Both the position numbers and the translations under genes were made by a program. Of a DNA stretch of 8,214 nt, positions 1 through 5,806 are shown piece by piece; the stretch's first letter is position 1; every line of letters begins with the position of its first letter. Source of the DNA: Sulfurimonas sp. (GTDB lineage: Bacteria > Campylobacterota > Campylobacteria > Campylobacterales > Sulfurimonadaceae); NCBI GenBank assembly GCA_021161305.1, contig JAGHAW010000278.1:1-8214 (forward strand), in the 5' to 3' direction. The notes beneath the pieces are model-generated. The model was not told the DNA's origin, did not search any database, and saw nothing but the letters and a program-made list of their open reading frames with translations.

Positions 1-461
1 ATTCCAACATCTGCGATTCTTTGAGGAAAAGCTCCACTACGAGTTATAGAGATAGAGAGTACTTCGTGGTCTTCTATCTCACTCATCAGAGCTTTTACAA
101 CAGGGTTAAATCTCTCAATATGTCCAACACAACTTTTAATATTTGTTGCTTCTGTAACTTTAAGTATCTCTTTAGCATCTTCTACACTCGAAGCAGCAGG
201 TTTTTCCAAAAATATATCTATGTTTCTGTTTGCACATTTTAAAGCTATATTTTTATGTAAAAAAGTTGGAGCTGAGATAATAACCGCATCTGGTTTGGTT
301 TCATCTAGCATAACATCCAGTTCTGTGAAAAATGGCTCTGTAAACTCTCCATTTTTAACTACATCACATAGTCCTACAATTTTTACACCATCTAATTTTT
401 TTAGAGTTTTATAGTGGTTTTTACCCATTATTCCCAAGCCGACAATCGCGATATTTTGCAT
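1..461 (-). CDS. gnnA: Gfo/Idh/MocA-family sugar-nucleotide oxidoreductase, probable UDP-GlcNAc 3-dehydrogenase (partial, N-terminal half)
   Basis: Only the first 153 codons are present; the 3' end lies beyond base 1, so roughly half of a usual 300-residue protein is visible. The start is ATG at 461-459, preceded by an AAAGG ribosome site that overlaps the end of the upstream aminotransferase gene. The protein opens with a Rossmann NAD(P) site, GLGIMG at residues 8-13, and carries the family's EKP motif at 86-88, whose lysine is the usual catalytic or substrate-contacting residue. A GHIERFNP stretch follows at 113-120, typical of the sugar-nucleotide branch. The gene starts 2 bp after its neighbour ends, so the two are surely cotranscribed. 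With a 3-aminotransferase and lpxB in the same operon, the best reading is GnnA, which oxidises the 3-OH of UDP-GlcNAc in the cytoplasm. The family is certain; the exact substrate is inferred from context. A WlbA-type O-antigen enzyme is the main alternative. Confidence 0.78.
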   Translation of the reverse strand, partial: MQNIAIVGLGIMGKNHYKTLKKLDGVKIVGLCDVVKNGEFTEPFFTELDVMLDETKPDAVIISAPTFLHKNIALKCANRNIDIFLEKPAASSVEDAKEILKVTEATNIKSCVGHIERFNPVVKALMSEIEDHEVLSISITRSGAFPQRIADVG

Positions 462-463
462 TT

Positions 464-1555
464 TTAGCCTTTTATAGTTTCTATGATAAAGTCTTGTTGA
501 ATCTCTGTTAAGTAGGGACTCATTGGAAGTGACATGATTTGAGTTGATACTTTTTCACTAACCGGAAAGTCTCCCTTGTTGTAGCCAAGATTTGCAAATG
601 CTTCTTGTAAGTGAAGAGGAACGGGGTAGTGAACTGCAGTGGGAATCTCTTTGGCACTTAGTTTTTCTATCATCGCCTCTCTATCTTTAACTCTGATTGA
701 GTATTGAGCAAATACACTGCTATTTCCTTCTGTTACTGTTGGAGTTATAACATCTGCATCTTCAAGCATGTCATTATATCTTGAACCTATCTCATCACGA
801 GCTTGAACTTCTTTGTCAAAGTGTTTTAATTTTACATTTAAAATTGCTGCTTGGACTGCATCCAAACGACCGTTTATACCTATATATTTATGTTTGTATC
901 TCTCATTTTGACCGTGATTTAGTAGCATTCTAATTTTAGTAGCTATCTCTTCGTCGTTTGTGAAAATTGCCCCACCATCGCCATAAGCACCTAGTGGTTT
1001 TGATGGGAAAAAGCTTGTACAGCCAATAGTTGAAAGGTTACAAGATTTTTTACCATTGTAAGTAGCTCCAAAGCTTTGACAAGCATCTTCAATAACCGGC
1101 AGACTGTGTTTTTTAGCTATTTCATTGATTGCATCCATATCTGCACATTGACCATAAAGAGATACTGGCATAATAGCCTTTGTTCTCTCTGTGATAGCAT
1201 CTTCGATTTGAGTAGTGTCAATGTTATAAGTTGCTTCATCTATATCGACAAAAACAGCTTTTGCACCTAAAAATGCAATAACTTCTGCTGTTGCTATAAA
1301 TGTAAAAGGGGTAGTAATAACTTCATCGCCTACTCCAATATCTAAAGCCATAAGAGAGAGTAAAAGGGCATCAGTTCCACTACTGCAACCGATAGCAAAT
1401 TTTGAACCTGTATAAGCTGCTAAAGAGTTTTCAAGTCTGTTTAATTTCTCTCCACCAATAAACTGTGCAGAAGCAAATACCTCTAAAACTTCACTATCTA
1501 TCTCTTGTTGGTACTCTAAATATTGTGCTTTTAAATCTATAAAATTAATTTTCAT
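464..1555 (-). CDS. gnnB: DegT/DnrJ/EryC1 PLP-dependent sugar-nucleotide 3-aminotransferase, probable GnnB
   Basis: This is a complete 363-residue fold-type I aminotransferase of the usual family length. Visible landmarks are the phosphate-binding SSGTDAL at 58-64, the PFTF strand at 83-86, EDACQSFGA at 156-164 (Asp157 should hold the pyridine nitrogen of PLP) and FFPSKPLGAYGDGGA around 182-196, in which Lys186 should form the Schiff base. The NHGQ and GINGRLD segments near 218-237 resemble the WbpE/GnnB group that aminates 3-keto UDP-sugars using glutamate. The gene sits 17 bp after lpxB with a strong AAGAGGAAG ribosome site and is followed within 2 bp by the dehydrogenase that would make its 3-keto substrate. 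I infer that it forms UDP-GlcNAc3N for lipid A. The family is certain; an O-antigen role (UDP-GlcNAc3NAcA type) cannot be excluded because related enzymes differ little in motifs. Confidence 0.85.
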   Translation of the reverse strand: MKINFIDLKAQYLEYQQEIDSEVLEVFASAQFIGGEKLNRLENSLAAYTGSKFAIGCSSGTDALLLSLMALDIGVGDEVITTPFTFIATAEVIAFLGAKAVFVDIDEATYNIDTTQIEDAITERTKAIMPVSLYGQCADMDAINEIAKKHSLPVIEDACQSFGATYNGKKSCNLSTIGCTSFFPSKPLGAYGDGGAIFTNDEEIATKIRMLLNHGQNERYKHKYIGINGRLDAVQAAILNVKLKHFDKEVQARDEIGSRYNDMLEDADVITPTVTEGNSSVFAQYSIRVKDREAMIEKLSAKEIPTAVHYPVPLHLQEAFANLGYNKGDFPVSEKVSTQIMSLPMSPYLTEIQQDFIIETIKG

Positions 1556-1572
1556 TCTTCTTCCTCTTGTTT

Positions 1573-2616
1573 TTAACGCTTAATAACTGATGCTACTGTT
1601 TTTGAGCTACCATGTTGCAGGTATGCTCTTAGTGCTTTTGAATCTTCTAAAAATCTGCTTCTGTCATACTCTTGATAGGCTTTTACAAGATTATCTATTG
1701 TTACATCTTCTTGAATAAATTCTGGATGTAAATCTCTGCCCTTTAACTTGCTAAACATGATGTTACTAAGTCCAATATGACTTAACTTAACAAGCTTGCT
1801 AGCTATAAAATAATCAAGTGACTTGGCTATGTAGCTAAGCACAAAAGGAGTTCCTATAAGTGCTGCTTCAAGTGTTGCTGTTCCACTACAGATAAATGCA
1901 AAATCTGCTTTATAAAGTGTTTTGTGTGCATCATGAGCAGTTTTAAACTCCGTTAGGTTACCGTAAAGTTCATTTATATCTTCTTTAGTGAAGTGTTTTG
2001 GGATGATAATTGTAGCTTCAATATCAAGTTTTTTAACCACTTCTCTGAAAATTGGCATAAGTTTTCTTATCTCACCTTTACGACTCCCAGGCATAAAAGC
2101 TACATGCTTAATCTCTTTATTTAACTCCTCTTTATACTCTTTGATAATGTCTAAAAGAGGATGCCCAACATAAGTTATAGGAGCATTTTTTGAGTAGTAT
2201 TCTTTTTCAAAAGGTAGGATAGAACAGAGATGGTCTATGGTTTTTTCTAAGACAGGTATGCGTTTTTTCTTCCATGCCCAAGCTTGAGGCAAGATGTAGT
2301 AGATTATCTCTTTGTCTGGGTACTTTTTTTTGATTTTTTTAGCGAGTGGCAGGTTGAAACCTGATGAATCAATTAACAAAACCTTATCAACTTCACATGC
2401 TAACTCTGCCATTTGAGAGTTTAGTTTAAAGAAAAATTTCAACTTCTTTATAGCATCTACAAAACCCATAATTGCAAGGCTTCTCAGGTCAATAATGCTA
2501 TTACCTAAATCACTATCAAAAATGCCAACAAATTCAACTTCACTGCCTAGCTCTTTTTTTAAAGATTTTAGATGTATATTTGCAGAGTGTTCCAAGGCAC
2601 TAACTAAAATTTTCAT
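1573..2616 (-). CDS. lpxB: Lipid-A-disaccharide synthase LpxB
   Basis: LpxB is the GT19 glycosyltransferase that joins UDP-2,3-diacylglucosamine to lipid X, giving the lipid A disaccharide at the inner face of the inner membrane. The 347-residue protein is somewhat shorter than the E. coli enzyme (382) but keeps its landmarks in order: LIDSSGFNLPLAKK (81-94) with Asp83 at the likely catalytic position, the YYILPQAWAWK segment (106-116), ILPFEKEYY (133-141), PGSRKGEI (176-183) and the UDP-binding CSGTATLE (243-250). The N-terminal loop reads SALEHSANIH rather than the E. coli type GEASGD, so this loop has diverged. The ATG at 2616 has an AGGA site 8 bases upstream. It is the first gene of the minus-strand operon leading to the gnnB- and gnnA-like genes. 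If those make the 3-amino sugar, this LpxB should accept amide-linked acyl donors. Confidence 0.95.
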   Translation of the reverse strand: MKILVSALEHSANIHLKSLKKELGSEVEFVGIFDSDLGNSIIDLRSLAIMGFVDAIKKLKFFFKLNSQMAELACEVDKVLLIDSSGFNLPLAKKIKKKYPDKEIIYYILPQAWAWKKKRIPVLEKTIDHLCSILPFEKEYYSKNAPITYVGHPLLDIIKEYKEELNKEIKHVAFMPGSRKGEIRKLMPIFREVVKKLDIEATIIIPKHFTKEDINELYGNLTEFKTAHDAHKTLYKADFAFICSGTATLEAALIGTPFVLSYIAKSLDYFIASKLVKLSHIGLSNIMFSKLKGRDLHPEFIQEDVTIDNLVKAYQEYDRSRFLEDSKALRAYLQHGSSKTVASVIKR

Positions 2617-2647
2617 ACAAATCCTATTTTAGATTTCTTGCATAACT

Positions 2648-2694
2648 TAGATTCCGTGCTTGCACCCAAGGGGCATAGCAAACACGGAATCTAG
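2648..2694. repeat. Palindromic REP-like repeat, copy 1 (lpxB upstream region)
   Basis: Left arm 2648-2663 pairs with right arm 2678-2693 over 16 bp around a 14-base loop, with a single C/A mismatch (2659/2682) that becomes a G-U wobble in minus-strand RNA. The loop holds CCC and GGG that could form a small inner stem. The element ends in CTAG followed by five T. A diverged copy lies at 7280-7325, so this is a dispersed repeat rather than a chance hairpin. It would lie inside the 5' leader of lpxB mRNA if transcription starts at the TATAAT on the minus strand at 2737-2742. It resembles the widespread extragenic palindromes of the form TCATTCCG...CGGAATCTAG, recalled from general knowledge and not searched. 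Confidence 0.85.
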
Positions 2695-2724
2695 TTTTTG
2701 GAGTTGGGCAAGAAGTCTTTTTGG

Positions 2725-2730
2725 TATAAT
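2725..2730 (+). promoter_or_regulatory. Extended -10 promoter for the dihydroorotase-like gene
   Basis: A perfect TATAAT is preceded by TGG, giving an extended -10 (TGnTATAAT). Transcription would start near 2737, about 22 bases before the ATG at 2759, with an AAGGTGG ribosome site at 2746-2752. There is no good -35 hexamer, which is common in Campylobacterota sigma-70 promoters. Confidence 0.65.
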
Positions 2731-2736
2731 TACAAC

Positions 2737-2742
2737 ATTATA
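2737..2742 (-). promoter_or_regulatory. Minus-strand -10 box, probable lpxB operon promoter
   Basis: TATAAT read on the minus strand lies 6 bp from the plus-strand TATAAT, so each predicted start site falls in the other promoter's -10 region. Transcription from here would give lpxB a leader of about 114 bases containing the palindromic repeat. There is no convincing -35 and no TG extension, so support is weaker than for the plus-strand box. Confidence 0.45.
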
Positions 2743-2758
2743 TCTAAGGTGGTCTGAA

Positions 2759-3949
2759 ATGGTTATATTAAATGCAATAGTTTGTGATGTTAATGGTGAA
2801 AAAAAAGCAGATGTTCGTGTAGAAAATGGAATTATTACAGAGATAGGTTCTGGTTTAAGTGATGCAGAGATTATAGATGCAAATGGTGCTTATCTTATCC
2901 CATCATTAGTTGATTTGAATGTTAGACTTCAAGATTCTACACTAAATGCTAAAAATATTAAAGCTATTTCAAATGAAGCTTTGCGTGGTGGAGTAGGGCA
3001 TGTAGTCTTAAATGCTGATAGCACTCCTTCCATAGATGGAGAGATTGTTTTAGAGTTTGCTCAAAATGGTCTGCGTGATATAGCAGGTGCAAAAATCGAC
3101 TTGATGTTAAACACATTAAAAAAGGATTCTACTCTAAGTAATATTGCAATTTTACTAAAAAGTGGAGCAATCGCACCATATATGAGTACCATCGCAAAAA
3201 ATGATGTGGCTATTAAGATAGCAGAATATGTTCAGATGTATGATTGTACACTCTTTTGTAAAGCAGAAGATAACTCTCTTATAAAAAGTGGTGTTATGCT
3301 TGATGGTGATGTAAGTTCAAAACTAGGACTTGCTGGAATCCCAGACCTTAGTGAAGTTTTGCATGTTTCTCGTATGATAGAGATTGCAAGACATTTTAAA
3401 ATCAGGATACTGTTTAAGTCTATCGCCTCTCCTCGTTCAATCTACCTAATAAATCAAGCTAAAAAAGATGGAGTGGATGTTAGATGTGAGGTCTCTATTC
3501 ACCATTTGATTAACTCAGATGAGATGTGCGAAGGATTTAACACAACTGCAAAGTTAGACCCGCCTTTGGCATGTGAGAGTGATATGTTACTTCTTCAAAC
3601 TGCACTTAAAAACGCTCAGATAGATTGTCTAACTACACTACACCAACCAAGTTCCCCCCTGAACAAAGAGGTAGCTTTTTATGATGCGGCTTATGGTTGT
3701 GAAGCACTCAGCGATGCCCTTCCTCTCTACTACACTAAACTTGTGAAAAATGGCATGATTGACATGAGTTCTCTTATAAAACTAACAGTACAAAATCCTG
3801 CTAAAAGTTTGGGATACAAAGCAGGAACCATAGAAGTAGGACAAAAAGCAGATATACTACTTTTTAACCCAGATGTCAAGAGGGTTGTAGATAATGAACA
3901 GTCTCTTTATAATGGGCAAGAGTTAAGTGGAGAGGTAATTCCTCTCTAA
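2759..3949 (+). CDS. pyrX: Catalytically inactive dihydroorotase-like protein (PyrX / PyrC' type)
   Basis: This 396-residue amidohydrolase-fold protein aligns along its whole length with type I dihydroorotases, from the N-terminal beta-sandwich strand (MVILNAIVCD) to the C-terminal NPAKSLGYKAGTIEVGQKADILLFNP (346-371). The metal and catalytic positions are changed: the DxHxH motif reads DLNVRL (52-57), the HxED motif reads CKAED (167-171), the metal His of the HVS motif is Lys220, and the TDHAP motif reads TLHQP (293-297). His248-His249 remain. Such inactive homologues act as structural partners of aspartate transcarbamoylase (PyrB) in pyrimidine synthesis, as with Pseudomonas PyrC'; that role is inferred, since pyrB is not in view. 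I chose the ATG at 2759 because it has an AAGGTGG site and a TATAAT upstream. The longer frame from 2660 begins inside the repeat and adds residues unlike the family. Its stop codon overlaps that of tgt. Confidence 0.85.
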   Translation: MVILNAIVCDVNGEKKADVRVENGIITEIGSGLSDAEIIDANGAYLIPSLVDLNVRLQDSTLNAKNIKAISNEALRGGVGHVVLNADSTPSIDGEIVLEFAQNGLRDIAGAKIDLMLNTLKKDSTLSNIAILLKSGAIAPYMSTIAKNDVAIKIAEYVQMYDCTLFCKAEDNSLIKSGVMLDGDVSSKLGLAGIPDLSEVLHVSRMIEIARHFKIRILFKSIASPRSIYLINQAKKDGVDVRCEVSIHHLINSDEMCEGFNTTAKLDPPLACESDMLLLQTALKNAQIDCLTTLHQPSSPLNKEVAFYDAAYGCEALSDALPLYYTKLVKNGMIDMSSLIKLTVQNPAKSLGYKAGTIEVGQKADILLFNPDVKRVVDNEQSLYNGQELSGEVIPL

Positions 3950-5064
3950 GCTCTTTTTGCGTAAAACTCTTTTTTATATTCAGCAAATCTATCTTCTAAA
4001 ATCGCCTCTCTAACTTCTCTCATAAGGTTTAGGTAGTAGTGAAGGTTGTGAATCGTTGCTAGTCTAAAGTATGTGATTTCACGAGAGCGAAATAGGTGGT
4101 TTAGGTAGGCTCTTGAGTATCTTTGGCAGGTGAGGCATTGACACTCTGGATCTATGGGTGCCGCGTCCTCTTTAAACTTGGCACCTTTGATATTAATCCT
4201 GCCAAATGATGTAAAAAGAGTTCCGTTTCTTGCATTTCTAGTTGGCATAACACAGTCAAACATATCTATGCCTCTCTCAATGTTTTCTATCAAATCTTCA
4301 GGAGTCCCAACACCCATAAGATAGCGAGGTTTATCTTTTGGTATGTACTGTACCGTATGTTCTACCGTGTCGTACATCTCATTATTTAACTCACCGACAC
4401 TAAGCCCACCGATGGCAAAACCGTCATAATCTAACGCACATAATTCTGTTGCACTTTTAGTTCTAAATACCTTGTCTGTTCCACCTTGAATAATGGCAAA
4501 AATATTTTGCTCTACTCCAACACCTTCTTTTTGCTTTTGGCGAAAATACTCTATAGATTCTTCAGCCCAAGCAGTGGTTCTTTCTATTGATAATTTTATT
4601 CTCTCTTGTGTAGCAGGAAGTGCAACTAAATCATCTAAAATCATCATAATATCTGAGCCTAAATTATGTTGAATATCTATAACTTTTTTTGGAGTAAAAA
4701 AGTGTTTTGAGCCATCTATGTGAGAGCGAAATTCTATGCCGTTTTCTTTTGGTTTTGAGATGTCACTAAGGCTAAATGCTTGAAATCCTCCACTGTCAGT
4801 TAAGAAACTTTTAGGGTAGGTTGTAAAGTTATGAAGCTTGCCCATTTTCGCAACTGTTTTATCCCCTGGACGCAAATACATATGGTAAGTATTTGCCAGA
4901 ATTATTTCGGCACCAAGCAGATTTAAAACATCATCCATATCAAGTGCTTTGATAGTTCCAAGAGTTCCAACAGGCATAAAAACAGGTGTTTTTATAGTTG
5001 AGTGAGCTGTTTTAATAGTACAAGCTCTTGCGTTGCCTGAAGTTTTTTCTAGTTTAAATTCCAT
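3946..5064 (-). CDS. tgt: Queuine tRNA-ribosyltransferase (tRNA-guanine transglycosylase)
   Basis: Tgt exchanges guanine-34 in the anticodon of tRNA Asp, Asn, His and Tyr for preQ1, the precursor of queuosine. The 372-residue length is normal for the bacterial enzyme. Visible landmarks are TDSGGFQAFSL (89-99), in which Asp90 should be the general acid/base; GGLSVGE (219-225), which contacts the base; FDCVMPTRNARNG (269-281), in which Asp270 should be the nucleophile; and a zinc site of Cys308, Cys310, Cys313 and His339. All key residues are intact. The ATG at 5064 has an AGGA site 10 bases upstream and the next gene, efp, is divergent. The TAG stop overlaps the TAA of the dihydroorotase-like gene by 4 bp, so no terminator fits between the two. 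Confidence 0.97.
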   Translation of the reverse strand: MEFKLEKTSGNARACTIKTAHSTIKTPVFMPVGTLGTIKALDMDDVLNLLGAEIILANTYHMYLRPGDKTVAKMGKLHNFTTYPKSFLTDSGGFQAFSLSDISKPKENGIEFRSHIDGSKHFFTPKKVIDIQHNLGSDIMMILDDLVALPATQERIKLSIERTTAWAEESIEYFRQKQKEGVGVEQNIFAIIQGGTDKVFRTKSATELCALDYDGFAIGGLSVGELNNEMYDTVEHTVQYIPKDKPRYLMGVGTPEDLIENIERGIDMFDCVMPTRNARNGTLFTSFGRINIKGAKFKEDAAPIDPECQCLTCQRYSRAYLNHLFRSREITYFRLATIHNLHYYLNLMREVREAILEDRFAEYKKEFYAKRA

Positions 5065-5099
5065 AATTTTTTTGTCCTAAATCTTATAAATTTTGTGAC

Positions 5100-5105
5100 A
5101 TTATA
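5100..5105 (-). promoter_or_regulatory. Extended -10 promoter for tgt
   Basis: Read on the minus strand this is TGTTATAAT, a perfect extended -10. Transcription would begin near 5093 and give tgt a leader of about 29 bases containing its AGGA ribosome site. No -35 hexamer is evident. Confidence 0.6.
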
Positions 5106-5126
5106 ACATTCTAAGCACCTTTGTAG

Positions 5127-5132
5127 TAGAAT
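5127..5132 (+). promoter_or_regulatory. Probable -10 box for efp
   Basis: TAGAAT lies 28 bases before the efp ATG, in the divergent region shared with tgt. It differs from consensus at one position and lacks a clear -35. The GAGGTG at 5150-5155 is the efp ribosome site, 5 bases before the start codon. Confidence 0.4.
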
Positions 5133-5160
5133 TTAAAAAATATTTTATTGAGGTGTATTA

Positions 5161-5727
5161 ATGGCAACAGTTGGAATGAGTGATATTAAGAAAAATGTTC
5201 GTTTAGTAGTAGGTGAAGTACCATATAAAATTGTTGAGTTTCAACATGTAAAACCAGGAAAAGGTGCAGCATTTGTTCGTATGAAAATGAAAAGTTTTTT
5301 AAATGGCAGAGTAGTTGAAAAAACTGTTCATGCAGGTGATAAGTTTGAGATTCCTGTGATTGATTTTAAAACTATGCAGTATCTTTATGATGATGGTGAA
5401 ATGTATCAGTTTATGGATAATGAAACATATGATCAACTAGGTTTAACTTATAATCAGTGTGATGATGCTGCTAAGTGGTTAAAAGATGGAACAAATGTAG
5501 ATATGGTTTTCTTTAAAAATAAAGCTATTTCGGTTCAACCTCCTGAGACTATGGAACTTGTTGTTACAGACACTCCTCCAAACTTTAAAGGTGATACTTC
5601 AAGTGGAAGTAAAAAACCTGCAACTCTTGAGACTGGTGCTGTAGTTCAAGTTCCATATCATGTATTAGTAGATGATTTAGTAAAAGTAAATACTGTTGAT
5701 TGTGAATTTTTAGGAAAAGTTAAGTAG
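5161..5727 (+). CDS. efp: Translation elongation factor P
   Basis: EF-P binds between the ribosomal E and P sites and relieves stalling at polyproline stretches. The 188-residue length matches the family. The N-terminal KOW-like domain (about 1-64) carries the loop KPGKGAA (31-37) with Lys34 at the position modified in E. coli, where EpmA adds beta-lysine. The loop would also suit an organism that leaves the lysine unmodified, and no modification gene is recognisable in the window. Two OB domains follow, with DNETYDQ near 86-92 and the C-terminal signature around GSKKPATLETGAVVQVPYHV (about 149-168). The start is supported by GAGGTG 5 bases upstream. The gene is divergent from tgt. The ATP-grasp gene lies 79 bp downstream on the same strand with its own TATAAT, so cotranscription is possible but not required. 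Confidence 0.97.
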   Translation: MATVGMSDIKKNVRLVVGEVPYKIVEFQHVKPGKGAAFVRMKMKSFLNGRVVEKTVHAGDKFEIPVIDFKTMQYLYDDGEMYQFMDNETYDQLGLTYNQCDDAAKWLKDGTNVDMVFFKNKAISVQPPETMELVVTDTPPNFKGDTSSGSKKPATLETGAVVQVPYHVLVDDLVKVNTVDCEFLGKVK

Positions 5728-5765
5728 ATATATATAAAAAATAACTTAAACTTAAGATTTAAACG

Positions 5766-5783
5766 ATATAATCGCGTTTATAT
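5766..5783 (+). promoter_or_regulatory. -10 box inside an 18-bp near-palindrome, upstream of the ATP-grasp/HhH gene
   Basis: A perfect TATAAT (5767-5772) forms the left part of a near-palindrome: ATATAA, TCGCGT, then TTATAT, with CGCG at its centre. It would drive the gene at 5807, whose GGAGA ribosome site is at 5793-5797. The symmetry could mark an operator over the start site, but AT-rich symmetry also arises by chance. The promoter is better supported than the operator. Confidence 0.5.
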
Positions 5784-5806
5784 AACAAAAATGGAGAAAA
5801 AGTAAC

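Noticed and set aside
21..414. Two overlapping plus-strand open frames of 64-73 codons
   Set aside because: They are antisense to the dehydrogenase gene, whose reading is supported by clear Rossmann and EKP motifs. Their products are low-complexity and lack ribosome sites.
2648..2694. The repeat as a riboswitch for lpxB
   Set aside because: A near-identical hairpin occurs downstream of an unrelated gene at 7280-7325, so a dispersed repeat explains it better than a gene-specific regulator.
2660..2758. A 33-codon N-terminal extension of the dihydroorotase-like gene starting at ATG 2660
   Set aside because: It starts inside the palindromic repeat, crosses the -10 box, has no ribosome site and adds residues not found in the family. 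ATG 2759 has AAGGTGG in place.
5791..5805. A four-codon upstream frame (MEKK) ending just before the ATP-grasp start
   Set aside because: Its ATG overlaps the ribosome site of the main gene and has no ribosome site of its own, so it is most simply chance in A-rich sequence.
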